A stretch of DNA of 64,000 bases from DASQFQ01 sp963802905 (lineage in GTDB: Bacteria > Actinomycetota > Thermoleophilia > Solirubrobacterales > Solirubrobacteraceae): NCBI GenBank assembly GCA_963802905.1, contig CAWDKH010000018.1:62001-126000 (forward strand), written 5' to 3'. The notes under the pieces were generated by a model. That model saw nothing but the letters and a program-made list of their open reading frames with translations, had not been told where the DNA came from and did not search any database. A program made the translations under genes and the position numbers. Positions 52,515-62,528 of the stretch are shown here, in pieces (position 1 is the first letter of the stretch; each line of letters opens with the position of its first letter).

Positions 52515-53722
52515 ACGCCGCGGCCGGCGCGCTCGAGCGGGCGTACCGCGACGAGCGCGCCGCCGTGCTGGCCACCATCACGCGCCGGCTCGACGGCGAC
52601 CTCGCCCTGGCGGAGGACGTCGTCCAGGACGCGTTCGTCGCCGCGGCGGTCGACTGGGACCGCCGCGGCGCACCGGACCGCCCCGGCGCGTGGCTGACGA
52701 CGACGGCGTGGCGCAAGGCGCTCGATCGCCTGCGCCACGACCGGGTGGCCGCCGCGTACGCGCCCGAGCTGGCTGATGCCGTGACGCACGAGTTCGAGTA
52801 CGACGAGTCGTCGCTGGACGACGACCAGCTGCGGATGCTGTTCACGTGCTGCCATCCGGCGCTCGCGTTCGAGGCGCGGATGGCGCTCACGCTGCGCAGC
52901 GTCGCCGGCTTGACCGTGCCGGAGATCGCGCGCGCGTTCCTGTCGAGCGAGAGCGCGATGGAGCGGCGGCTCGGCCGCGCGCGCCGCAAGGTGAGCGTTG
53001 CGCGGATCCCGTTCACGGTGCCGTCCGACGACCTGCTGCCGGAGCGGCTCGCGGGCGTGCTGCGGGTCGTCTACCTGATCTACACCGAGGGTCACGTGGC
53101 CACGCGCGGCTCGGAGGCGGTGCGCGGGGACCTGTGCGAAGAGGCGATCCGGCTCGCGCGGCTGCTCGTGCGGCTGATGCCGGACGAGAGCGAGGCGCGC
53201 GGGCTGCTCGCGCTGCTGCTGCTCACCGACGCCCGGCGGGCGGCGCGGGTGTCCGACGGCGAGCTGGTGGCGCTGCCCGATCAGGACCGCTCGCTGTGGG
53301 ACGCGGAGCGGATCGCGGAGGGCCGGGCGCTGATCGGCGGGATGGCGGGGCCGTACGTCATCCAGGCGGCGATCGCGGCGCTGCACTCCGGCGCGCCCGC
53401 ATGGGAGGCGACCGACTGGGTGCAGATCGCGGGCCTGTACGCCGAGCTCGAGCGGTTGGAGCCGTCACCGGTCGTGACCGTCAACCGCGCGGTCGCGGTC
53501 GGCTTCGCGGACGGGCCGCGGGCCGGGCTGGCGATCCTCGACGCGGTGGCGGGCGACGAGCGGTTGGCGCGCTACCAGCCGCTGCACGCGGCGCGAGCGG
53601 AGCTGCTCGTGCGCGCAGGGGAGCCGGCGGACGCCGCGTACGCGCAGGCAATCTCCCTCACGTCCAACGAAGGGGAGCGGAGGGCGCTGGAAGCTAGGCG
53701 AAGAGCCGCGGGTCGTTCGTGA
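52511..53722 (+). CDS. ECF42-type sigma factor with TPR-like C-terminal extension
   Basis: The product is 403 aa. Region 2 has LERAYRDERAAVLATITRRL and DVVQDAFVAAAVDWDRRGAP, then PGAWLTTTAWRKALDRLRHD. Region 4 reads RMALTLRSVAGLTVPEIARA then FLSSESAMERRLGRARRKVS. The ~200-residue C-terminal part (LLPERLAGVLRVVYLIYTEG onward) is the helical TPR-like extension that controls activity in this group. Pairing with the DGPF protein supports the group assignment. It overlaps the convergent GDPD-like gene by 29 bases. Confidence 0.93.
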   Translation: MNAAAGALERAYRDERAAVLATITRRLDGDLALAEDVVQDAFVAAAVDWDRRGAPDRPGAWLTTTAWRKALDRLRHDRVAAAYAPELADAVTHEFEYDESSLDDDQLRMLFTCCHPALAFEARMALTLRSVAGLTVPEIARAFLSSESAMERRLGRARRKVSVARIPFTVPSDDLLPERLAGVLRVVYLIYTEGHVATRGSEAVRGDLCEEAIRLARLLVRLMPDESEARGLLALLLLTDARRAARVSDGELVALPDQDRSLWDAERIAEGRALIGGMAGPYVIQAAIAALHSGAPAWEATDWVQIAGLYAELERLEPSPVVTVNRAVAVGFADGPRAGLAILDAVAGDERLARYQPLHAARAELLVRAGEPADAAYAQAISLTSNEGERRALEARRRAAGRS

Positions 53723-54398
53723 TGACGGCGTCGGCGCCCATCGCCTCGAGCCGGCGGATGTGCTCAGCGTCGTCGACCGTCCACACGTAGAGCTCGCCGC
53801 CCGCGTCGTGCACCGCCTGCACGAGCTTCGGCGTCGCCAGGCGGTGGTGGGCCATCACGGCGTCGGCGCGGCCCTCGCCGAGGTGGCCGGCGGCGAGGCC
53901 GGGCAGGCGGCGGCGCATGAACGCCAGCGCCGACAGCGCGGGGAGGAGCCACAGGACCGACTTCGTGTAGTCGCGGCGGGCGCGCGGGACCGACCACCCG
54001 AGTCGGAGGAGCGGCTCGATCTCGCGGATCCGCACGAGGCTGCGCATGTACTGGCTCGAGATGAGCGTGCGCTCGACGAGGTCGCGCTCGCGCAGCGCCT
54101 GCACCACCCGCTCCTCGTAGCCGGGGAGCTTGAGGTCGACGTCGAGCTCCAGGTCGGCGAATCCGCCCGCTGACAGGTGGGCGAGCCCCTCGTCGAGCGT
54201 CATCGCTTGCTCGGTCGAGTGGTCGTAGTCGTGGGCGAGGATCAGCGGCGTGTCGTCCTCGGCCGGCCAGCGGACGGGGAGGACGTCGAACTCGATCATG
54301 TCGACGCCGGCCTCCAGCGCGGCGTCGAACGACTCGCGCGTGTTGCCGGGCGCGATCAGGTCGGCGCCCTTGTGGCCGACGCGCCTCAGCGCTGACAT
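53694..54398 (-). CDS. Glycerophosphodiester phosphodiesterase-like protein with altered motif
   Basis: The product is 234 aa. GHKGADLIAPGNTRESFDAA then LEAGVDMIEFDVLPVRW follows the GDPD start. The usual P-E-N-T is P-G-N-T here, so one metal-binding Glu is absent. ILAHDYDHSTEQ, LELDVDLKLPGYEERVVQAL and VWTVDDAEHIRRLEAMGADA with ITNDP match the remaining barrel, including the catalytic His and the metal Glu/Asp in IEFDV. Activity could be reduced or different. The start overlaps the Nei/Fpg stop by 13 bases. Confidence 0.82.
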   Translation of the reverse strand: MSALRRVGHKGADLIAPGNTRESFDAALEAGVDMIEFDVLPVRWPAEDDTPLILAHDYDHSTEQAMTLDEGLAHLSAGGFADLELDVDLKLPGYEERVVQALRERDLVERTLISSQYMRSLVRIREIEPLLRLGWSVPRARRDYTKSVLWLLPALSALAFMRRRLPGLAAGHLGEGRADAVMAHHRLATPKLVQAVHDAGGELYVWTVDDAEHIRRLEAMGADAVITNDPRLFA

Positions 54399-55150
54399 CC
54401 CGGGCACCAGAAGGTCGTTCGGTTGTCGTCCCATTGGCCGCGCGCCTCGATCGGCGTGCCGCAGCGCGGGCACGGGCGCCCGGTGCGGTTGTAGACCTGC
54501 TGGTTGCGCTGGTGCCCGCCGCGGGCGGACGCCTGCATGGGCGGGCGGGCGGCGTCGACGATCGCGACCGCCTCCTCGTCGGAGACCTCGCCGGTCCGCC
54601 GCCACGGGTCGATCTGCGCGGCCCAGCACGCCTCCGCCCTCCACAGGTTGCCGATGCCCGCGACGGTCTTCTGCTCGAGCACGGCGTCGCCGATCGGGCG
54701 CGTGGGGTCGTCCTCGCGCAGGCGGCGGAGGAAGCGCTCGTAGTCGAACTCGGGGGCGAGGATGTCGGGCCCGAGGCCGGCGATCCGCTGGTCGATGCGG
54801 GTGCGCGAGTCGGTCATCAGCTCCAGCACGGGTCCCTTGAACTGCACGACGGTCTTGTCGTTGCGCCGAATGGCGAGCCAGGCCGCGCGGGAGGGGCGGC
54901 GGTCGGCGTCGAGCACGCGCCACGAGCCGGTCATGCGCAGGTGCGAGTGGATCGTCAGGCCGCCCTCGAAGCGCAGGAAGAGGTGCTTGCCGTGCGCGTC
55001 GACCGAGCGCACCGCCTGACCCGCGAGCCGCTCGGGCCAGCGGTCGCGGCTGAAGCGCGGGTGCAGCGTCTCGAGCGCGTCGGGCACGTGACCCTCGAGC
55101 ACGGGCCGGATGCGGTTCGCCGCGTAGTGGATCGTGTCGCCCTCGGGCAC
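54386..55150 (-). CDS. Fpg/Nei-family DNA glycosylase (endonuclease VIII-like)
   Basis: The product is 254 aa. MPEGDTIHYAANRIRPVLEG carries the catalytic Pro2-Glu3. KHLFLRFEGGLTIHSHLRMT holds the conserved Lys loop. GDAVLEQKTVAGIGNLWRAE is the helix-two-turn-helix. The C-terminal zinc finger is CPRCGTPIEARGQWDDNRTT then FWCPGCQR. MPEGDT rather than MPELPE points to the Nei branch, which removes oxidised pyrimidines and nicks DNA. It is downstream of the M28 peptidase gene. Confidence 0.95.
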   Translation of the reverse strand: MPEGDTIHYAANRIRPVLEGHVPDALETLHPRFSRDRWPERLAGQAVRSVDAHGKHLFLRFEGGLTIHSHLRMTGSWRVLDADRRPSRAAWLAIRRNDKTVVQFKGPVLELMTDSRTRIDQRIAGLGPDILAPEFDYERFLRRLREDDPTRPIGDAVLEQKTVAGIGNLWRAEACWAAQIDPWRRTGEVSDEEAVAIVDAARPPMQASARGGHQRNQQVYNRTGRPCPRCGTPIEARGQWDDNRTTFWCPGCQR

Positions 55151-55154
55151 AGAG

Positions 55155-55957
55155 TCAGCCTAGGAGCCGCTCGACGATCGCGCGCACTTTGATGAAGGCG
55201 CGCGGCTGCAGCCGCGACGGCGTGTCGGCCGCGGTGTGGCGCAGCGGGTCGTCGGGCACGCCGAGCTTTGCCGCCGGCAGGCCGGCGAGCGCGAACTCGC
55301 GATGGTCGGAGTTGCCGCGTGCCGGAGTCGCGCGACCCAGCGGACGGCGCCGCGGCCCGCGCGGACGATCGGGCGCTCGACGGCGGCGCGCGGGCTCGCC
55401 ACGGGGGAGCGGAGGTGGAACGTCGTCCCGCGCCCGACTTCGTCGAGGCTCAGGACGAAGCGGAGGTCGCCGGCGCGCTGCTTCACCCGCGGCACCGCGG
55501 CGCGGGCGCCTAGGTGGTCGTCCTGCCCGGTGTACGGCCGCTCCTCCGCGCCGCTGGCGATCAGCCAGACGTCGCAGGCAGGGCCGACGGTGCGGAGTCG
55601 CGGCGCAAGCGCGACGAGCGTTCCGACGCCGGACGCGTTGTCGTCCGCGCCGGGCGCCGGCGGGACCGAGTCGGTGTGCGCGATCAGCACCACGAGGCAG
55701 TCGGCGGGCGTGTCGAAGATGCCGACGACGTTGCGCGAGCGGCCGTGCCCTGGCACGCGGAAGCGGTCGTGGGCGATCCGCAGACCGGCGGCCCGGAACC
55801 GCTTCTCCACCCGCGCGTGCGCGCGCCGCTCGGCGGCAGAGCCCGCGGGGCGCGGCCCGCTGCGCGCCAGGGAGCGCGCGAAGAGGTAGCCCGGGTCTTG
55901 CGCGGAGGCAGATGCCCCTCCTGCCGTGAGGGCCAGGGCAACGAGGGCCGGGATCAC
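55155..55957 (-). CDS. Secreted M28-family metallopeptidase (one frameshift)
   Basis: The GTG at 55957 overlaps the lhr stop (GTGA). A signal peptide ends GGASASAQD. The peptidase core has VVLIAHTDSVPPAPGADDNA, with the first zinc His-x-Asp and the bridging Asp. DVWLIASGAEERPYTGQ has the catalytic Glu pair. After a shift near 55315 the frame recovers GNSDHREFALAGLPAAKLGV then DPLRHTAADTPSRLQP with the last zinc His. It is an exported aminopeptidase. Without the shift the last His is lost. Confidence 0.8.
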
Positions 55958-58900
55958 GCCGACAGCGTGAGCTTTCGCGGGCCGGCGCGGAAGCCGAGCT
56001 CGAGCAGGGCGTCCTCCCACTCGGAGCCGACGACGGGCTCGCCGTCGACGCGCTCGAGCGCGAGGCGCTTGATGCGGCCGCGATGGACCGCGTCGGCGAG
56101 CGCGGCGGTGGCGTCGCCGAGGCGGGGGTCGTTGGGCTCGACGAGGATCTGCAGGCCCTTGCCGCCGCGCTCGACGTAGATCACCGGCTCGGCGCCGGCC
56201 AGCACGACATAGGCGCCTGCCTGCCGCGCCGGTGAGCGGCCACTGCCTCGGCCAGAGGCCTCATCACCGCTTCGCTCGCGCTGCGGCCAGCGCAGGACCG
56301 CGCCGTAGGGCTGCGCCGGGTCGGTGGCGGCGAGCACGATCGGGGGTGCGGTGTCGTCGTCGCGCTGCGCGCGCAGGCGCTCGACCGCGCCCGGCAGCGC
56401 GAACTGGGCGCCGCCCAGGCCCTCGATGAAGTAGCCGCGCCGCGCGACGCCGACCGTCTCCAGCGCGGCGAACTGGTCGTAGAGGGACGAGAAGCCGCCG
56501 GGGATCCCCTCGGCGAGCACCTGCTCGCGGGTGACGATGCCGTAGCGCTCGAGCAGCAGCTCGGCCTGCGTGCGGCGCCGTGCGGTCGGGTCCTCGGGCA
56601 CCGCGAACAGCGACGAGACGAGCGACCAGCGGCCCTGGACCTGCGGCTGCGAGCCGCTCCGCCGCGACGAGAACCGCCGCCGGCGGTCAGCGCGAGCGGT
56701 CTGCGACCACGGCGCGCTCAGCCGCGGCGAGCGCAGCGGCGCGTAGGCGTCGTTGGTGACCTCGCCCGCCCACACGAGGTCCCACAGCGCTCCCTGGAGC
56801 TCCTCGCTCGGGGTCCCGCCGATGTCGGCGAGCAGGTCGGTGAAGAAGCACGCGCCGCCGGACAGGCGCTCGCGGATCGCGTCGTGTGCCGCGCCCTCGG
56901 GCGGGCCCTTCGGCAGCGGCGGCGGGCCGAGCAGCCGCACGTCCTCGCGGAAGTAGAGCGCCACGCGGCCGGAGCGGCGGCCCAGCGGCCCCGCCCCGAT
57001 CCACACGATCTCGCCCGCCGCGCACAGCCCGTCCATCCACGACGGCGAGTAGGCGCCGACGCGCCGCGGCAGCACGTCGCGCTCCCACACCTCGGCGGGC
57101 AGCGCGAGCCCCTGCAGGCCGATCAGCGCCTCGCGCAGCCGGTCGGGCCCCGCGCCCGCGGGCGGGTGGCGGTCGACGCCCTGCCAGTTCGGCAGGAAGC
57201 GCGCCAGCGCGCGCTGGTCGGCCGGCTCGATCTCCTTGCGCAGCGCGGCCAGCGAGGCGCGCCGCAGCCGCCGCAGCACCTCGGGGTCGCACCACTCGCG
57301 CTGCGTGCCGCCCGGCCGCAGCTCGCCGCGGACGAGGTCGCCCGGAGGTCTCGAGCGCCTTCAGCACCGGCGAGAAGTCGACGCCGTAGCGCTCCCGCAG
57401 CACGTCGGTCTCGAACGGGCCGTGCGTGCGCGCGAAGCGGCGCACGAGCCGCTCCATCGCGTCGGGCACGTCGGCGGTGAACACCTCGGGGAGTCCGGAC
57501 GGCGGCACCGCGCCGAGCGCGTCGCGGAACAGGCCGGCGTCCTCGGCGGCGGCCCAGCGCCGCTCGCCGCCGATCCGGATCGCGATCGCCCGCCGCTCGT
57601 CCTCGAGCTGAGAGAGCCAGGCGGCAGCGAGCTCGCGCGGCGACGACGCCGCAGCGGCGGCCTCGGTCTCGCCGGGGCGCGCGCTCTTGACGGCCTCCGG
57701 CGCCACGCGCAGCGCGGCTTCATCCGTCGTCAGCTCGCCGACCCGTCGCAGCACGTCATGAAGCGCGTCGACGGATTCGGCGCGGGTTCTCTCAGAGACT
57801 CGTTGCAGATCGTCTTCGACCTGTTGCAGCGCGCCCTCGTCGATCAGCTCGCGCAGCTCCTCCTGGCCGAGCAGCTCGCGCAGCAGCTCGCGGTCGAGGG
57901 CGAGCGCCGCGGCACGGCGCTCCGCGTTCGGCTGGTCGCCCTCGTACATGTAGGTCGCCACGTAGTCGAACAGCAGCGACGACGCGAACGGGGACGCCGT
58001 CTGCGTCTCCACCTCGACCACGCTGAGCTCGCGCGCGTGCAGCTTGCGCAGCAGCTCGGTCAGGCCCGGCAGGTCGAGCACGTCGCGCAGGCACTCGCGG
58101 TAGGTCTCGAGCACGATCGGGAACTGCGCGTAACGCTTGGCGACCTCGAGGAGCGTCTGCGACTTCAGCCGCTGCTGCCACAGCGGGGTGCGGCGGCCCG
58201 GGTAGGCGCGCGGGATCAGCAGCGCGCGACCCGCGTTCTCGCGGAAGCGCGCGCCGAACAGGGCGCTGCCCGCCGAGCTCGCCGACCACCCGGTCCTCGA
58301 CCTCGTCCGGATCGATCAGCACGAGCTCCGCGCCCGGCGGCTCGTCGGCGTCGGGGAGGTGGACGATGATCCCGTCGTCCGACCAGATGGCGTCGGACTC
58401 GAGGCCGTACTCGTCGCGGATGCGGGCGCTCAAGGCGAGCCCCCATGCGGCGTGCACGCGCCCGCCGTACGGGCTGAGGACACACAAGCGCCAGTCGCCG
58501 ATCTCGTCCCGGAAGCGCTCGATCACGATCGTGCGCTCGCTCGGGACGACCCGGGTCGCCTCCTCCTGCTCGCGCAGGAACTCGAGCAGGTTCGAGGCCG
58601 CGCGCGGGTCGAGGTCGTAGTCGGCCTCCAACGTCGCCACGTCCTGGTCCACCGCCCAGCGCGAGAACGCGCCGATCGCCTCGCCGAGCTCGCGCGGCCG
58701 GCCGACGCTGTCGCCCTTCCAGAACGGCACCGCACCCGGCACGCCCGGCGCCGGCGTCACGACGACGCGGTCGCGGGTGATCTCCTCGATCCGCCACGAC
58801 GTCGCGCCGAGCAGGAAGACCTGGCCCGGCCGCGCCTCGTAGACCATCTCCTCGTCGAGCTCGCCGACGCGGCGGCCGTCGGGCAGGTTCACGGAGAACA

Positions 58901-60414
58901 GGCCGCGGTCGGGGATCGTGCCCGCGTTGGTGATCGCCAGCGCCCGCGAGCCCTTGCGGTCGCGGATCGTGCCGGTCACGCGGTCCCACACGATCCGCGG
59001 GCGCAGCTCGCCGAACTCCTCCGACGGGTAGCGCCCGTCGAGCATGTCGAGCACGTTCTCGAGCTGCGCGCGCGACAGCTCCGCGTAGGTGTGCGTGCGC
59101 AGCACCAGCGCGTGCAGGTCGTCGACGGTCAGCGCGTCGGTCGAGGCCGCCATCGCCACGATCTGCTGCGCGAGCACGTCGAGCGGGTTGCGCGGCACGA
59201 CGGTGGTCTCGATCAGCCCCTCGCGCATCCGCTTGGCGACGACCGCGCACTCGAGCAGGTCGGCGCGGAACTTCGGGAAGATGCGGCCCTTCGAGGTCTC
59301 GCCGACGTTGTGGCCGGCGCGGCCGATGCGCTGGAGCCCCGCGGTGACCGACTTCGGCGACTCGACCTGCAGCACGAGGTCGACCGCGCCCATGTCGATG
59401 CCGAGCTCCAACGACGACGTCGCCACCAGGCACGGCAGCTCGCCCGCCTTCAGCTGGTCCTCGACCACCAGCCGCTCCTCGCGCGCCAGCGACCCGTGGT
59501 GCGCCCGCGCGATCTCCTCCTCCGCGAGCTCGTTGAGCCGCAGCGCCAGCCGCTCGGCGCCCCGCCGGTTGTTGACGAACACGATCGTCGAGCGGTGCTC
59601 GCGCACCAGCTGGAGGATCTCCGGGTAGATCGCGGGCCAGATCGACTTGCGGGTCGCCTCGCCGCCCGCGAACGGGTCGAGGTCGGGCGCGTCCGTGCCC
59701 TGATCGGGCTCGACCATCGACTCGACCGGTACGTGGATCTTGAGGTCGAGCGGCTTGCGCACGCCGGTGTCGATCACCGTGCACGTGCGCTTCGGGCCGA
59801 CGAGGAACCGGCCCGACCTCCTCCAACGGGTTCTGCGTCGCGGACAGCCCGATCCGCTGGACGTCGCGGTCGGCGACCTCGGCGAGCCGCTCGAGCGTGA
59901 TCGCGAGGTGCGCGCCGCGCTTGGTCTGGGCGACGGCGTGGATCTCGTCGACGATCACCCACTCGGTGCCCTCGAAGATCTTGCGCGCCTGGCTCGTGAG
60001 CATCAGGTACAGCGACTCGGGCGTCGTGATCAGCACGTCGGGCGGGTGCCTGACCATGTCGCGCCGCTCCTTCTGCGGCGTGTCGCCGGTGCGGATCGCG
60101 ACGGTGATGTCGCCGCCGATCCCGCGCAGCGGCGCGCGCAGGTTCTTCTCGACGTCGTAGGACAGCGCCTTCAGCGGCGAGACGTAGACCAGCCGCGTGC
60201 GCTTCTCCTCGCCCGCCGGCGTCGGCTCGGCCACGAGCCGGTCGAGCGCCCACAGGAACGCCGCCAGCGTCTTACCCGAGCCGGTGGGCGCCGAGATCAG
60301 CGCGTGCTCGCCCGTCGAGATCGCGGGCCACGCCTGCGCTTGCGCCGCCGTCGGCTCCGCGAACGCCCGCGTGAACCAGTCTCGAACCTGGGGGGTGAAC
60401 GCGGACAACGGCAT
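55954..60414 (-). CDS. lhr: Lhr-type large ATP-dependent helicase (three frameshifts)
   Basis: The product is about 1486 aa when read across shifts near 59813, 58265 and 57348. The DEAD/DEAH-type core has the Q-motif region TAAQAQAWPAI, ISAPTGSGKTLAAFLWALDR, VIVDEIHAVAQTKRGAHLAI and GLSATQNPLEEV. The second domain has TIVFVNNRRGAERLALRLNE and QRIGRAGHNVGETSKGRIFP. The long C-terminus (winged helix and Lhr-CTD) fits mycobacterial Lhr length. Lhr moves 3'-5' on DNA and unwinds RNA:DNA hybrids in repair. ATG 60414 is the start. Three breaks in one gene could mean a pseudogene, but conservation on both sides argues for errors. Confidence 0.85.
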
Positions 60415-60434
60415 ACACCCAGAGTACGGATCCG

Positions 60435-61073
60435 CTACCTCGTCCTGACCACCTTGGCGCCCGGGTGCGGTCGCATGCTCAGCCGGGCCCGCGGCGAGCC
60501 CGCCGGCAGCAGCTCGGTCGTGCGCGTCTCGGTCTGGATCGTCCCGGCGACCGCCGTCCGGCGCTCGAACAGCTCGGAGGTCTGCGCGTCGAACACGGTG
60601 ATCGTCCCCGCGCTCGAGCGCGCGACGATCGCGTCGCGCCCGCGGACCGTCCGCTCGTCGATCTGATGGGTGCGCCCGCTCTTGAGCGCCTCGCGCTGCG
60701 CGGCCGCCTCGTACGCCGCCGAGGCGAACGGCAGGTCGCGATGCGCCTCGACGCTGATGCGATCGCGCTCCGGCTCGTAGGTGCGGATCTCGCCGGCGCC
60801 GGCGGTGGTCTCGGCGATGACCTGGCCGTTGTCGACGTCGGTCACGAGCTCGTGACCGCGGTCGCGGGCCAGCCACAGCTCGGAGCGCACACGCCGTAGC
60901 GGCTCGTGGCCGCCCGCGACGACCTGCAGCGTCACGGTGTGCTCGATCATCCCGTCCGGCACGCGGAAGGCCCGGTCGGTCGGCGCCGGGAGGCGGTCCG
61001 ATGCCCCGCCGAGCACCGGGATCCCGGCCGCGAGCGACACACCGGCAACCAGGACGGCGATGATTCTGCGCAT
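60435..61073 (-). CDS. Secreted protein related to the anti-sigma outer domain
   Basis: The product is 212 aa. Its signal peptide, MRRIIAVLVAGVSLAAGIPV, runs on as LGGASD. The mature part is beta-rich, with VPDGMIEHTVTLQVVAGGHE, SELWLARDRGHELVTDVDNG and SSAGTITVFDAQTSELFERR. This LolA/RseB-like alternation ends ARLSMRPHPGAKVVRTR. The final PHPGAK matches the C-terminus of the anti-sigma protein at 862-1827, so the two outer domains are probably related. It is 20 bases downstream of the lhr start on the same strand. No family name is certain. Confidence 0.75.
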   Translation of the reverse strand: MRRIIAVLVAGVSLAAGIPVLGGASDRLPAPTDRAFRVPDGMIEHTVTLQVVAGGHEPLRRVRSELWLARDRGHELVTDVDNGQVIAETTAGAGEIRTYEPERDRISVEAHRDLPFASAAYEAAAQREALKSGRTHQIDERTVRGRDAIVARSSAGTITVFDAQTSELFERRTAVAGTIQTETRTTELLPAGSPRARLSMRPHPGAKVVRTR

Positions 61074-61158
61074 GGCTCTGACAACCGCGCGGGAGCGCAG
61101 AGGTCCCGGATCTTCAGAAGGTGCGAAACCTTCCTGCGGACCGCCGGTTTTGTCGCCC

Positions 61159-62274
61159 ATGCCGCGCATCTCCCTCCTCGCTCTCATGGCTCTCCTGGCC
61201 CTCCCCGTGTCGGCGCATGCCGCCGAGGGCTTCGTCGGCGTGACCGAGCGCGGGAGCGTCGTGCGCTTCACCAGCGAGACACCCCTCTCGCTGACCACGC
61301 CGAAGCGCCCGACCGGCATGGCGCCCGGCGAGCGGATCGTCGCGCTCGGCCAAGGCCAGCGCGGCGTCGTCGCGGTCGGCTCGAGCGCGCGGTTGTACGC
61401 GCTCGATCCCGTGACGGCGCGAGCCACCGCGATCGGCCCCCCGTTCCCCCAGGGCCTGCGGGGCTCGCGGTTCTCGCTCGCCGCGGCGCCGAACACCGAC
61501 CAGGCGCGGCTGCTCTCCGACGTCGGGCAGGACCTCGTCGTCGACCTCCAGACCGGCGCGACCACGGACGGTCCCGGCCTGCGCCGTGCGCGCGACAGCG
61601 CCCCGGTCCGGCCCGCCGCCGACCTCACGCTCCAGGGCGCCCTGTTCGGCGCGCAGCTCAACCCGGCCGTCTACCTGCGCGAGCTCGCGCGCGGCACGAC
61701 GACGATGGCGGAGAGCCCGCTGGAGACGCCGACCGAGTTCGGGCTCGGCGAGCCGGTGGCGTTCAGCCTCGGCTCGAACGGCCGGGGCTACGTCGTCGCG
61801 GTGCTGACCGACCGCCAGCGCGACCGGCAGTCCGCCCTCCTCACCATCGACAGCGCGACCGGGCGCTTCGCGCCGCCGCGCGCGCTCGGCTTCCAGGGCT
61901 TCGCGCGGCGGCTGACGACCTTCACCTCGGTCGGCAGCGTGCCCGACGACCACACGGCGCCGAAGGTCAGCGTGTCCGCGCCGCGGCGGATCTCGGTGCG
62001 CGCGCTGCTCGATCACCGGGTGCCGATCAAGGTGCGCTCGAGCGAAGCGGGGCAGGTGACCGCGTCGCTGCGGATCGCCGGCCACAGCATCGGCTTCGGC
62101 TTCGCGACGCGCGACACGCCGGGGGTGATGAACGTCACCAACTTCGGCTTCACACGCAAGGAGCGCCGCCGCGTTCGCGCGGACGCCGGGCGCCGCGCGC
62201 AGGTGTCGATCGGGATCAGCGACCTCAAGGGGAACCGCCGCAGGGTGATCCGGACGGTGCGGCTCATCCGCTGA
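61159..62274 (+). CDS. Secreted DUF4394-like beta-propeller protein
   Basis: The product is 371 aa. The signal peptide MPRISLLALMALLALPVSAH ends AAEGF. The region to about residue 260 repeats blades such as GERIVALGQGQRGVVAVGSS, ARLYALDPVTARATAIGPPF and DQARLLSDVGQDLVVDLQTG. That is the layout of DUF4394 exported proteins. The last ~100 residues form a beta domain with SVSAPRRISVRALLDHRVPI, similar to Ig-like ends of actinobacterial surface proteins. It is first in a coupled three-gene run ending with a tethered sigma factor. Confidence 0.8.
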   Translation: MPRISLLALMALLALPVSAHAAEGFVGVTERGSVVRFTSETPLSLTTPKRPTGMAPGERIVALGQGQRGVVAVGSSARLYALDPVTARATAIGPPFPQGLRGSRFSLAAAPNTDQARLLSDVGQDLVVDLQTGATTDGPGLRRARDSAPVRPAADLTLQGALFGAQLNPAVYLRELARGTTTMAESPLETPTEFGLGEPVAFSLGSNGRGYVVAVLTDRQRDRQSALLTIDSATGRFAPPRALGFQGFARRLTTFTSVGSVPDDHTAPKVSVSAPRRISVRALLDHRVPIKVRSSEAGQVTASLRIAGHSIGFGFATRDTPGVMNVTNFGFTRKERRRVRADAGRRAQVSIGISDLKGNRRRVIRTVRLIR

Positions 62275-62528
62275 TGCGAGCGCTGGCTCTCGTGCTCCTG
62301 CTCCTCCTGCTCATGGCCTCCGCTCCTCCCGCCCATGCCAGTTCCTCCCGCCGTCTGTGCGCCCGCTCGGCGCTCCTGCGCGACTCGCCCGAGGGCTTCG
62401 TGATCGGCCGCCTCTACCGCCCGCAGCGGCTGCGCTACATCCGCCGCAGCGCCAACCGCCGCTGGGCGCTGGTGCGGACCCGCGCCGGCCTGCACGGCTG
62501 GATCCCCTACCGGAGCCTGTGCCGGTGA
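62274..62528 (+). CDS. Small secreted SH3-like protein
   Basis: The product is 84 aa. Its ATG overlaps the preceding stop (TGATG). A signal peptide rich in Leu (LALVLLLLLLMASAPPAHAS) precedes a ~60-residue SH3b-like fold: SALLRDSPEGFVIGRLYRPQ, LRYIRRSANRRWALVRTRAG, then LHGWIPYRSLC. Two Cys at the ends of the domain could form a disulfide. SH3b domains often bind cell-wall material. The same fold occurs at the C-terminus of the next protein. Confidence 0.82.
   Translation: MRALALVLLLLLLMASAPPAHASSSRRLCARSALLRDSPEGFVIGRLYRPQRLRYIRRSANRRWALVRTRAGLHGWIPYRSLCR

Noticed and set aside
55954..60414. lhr split into three or four separate genes
   Set aside because: The pieces follow the order and total length of one Lhr protein and lack their own starts, so frameshifts in one gene are the simpler reading.
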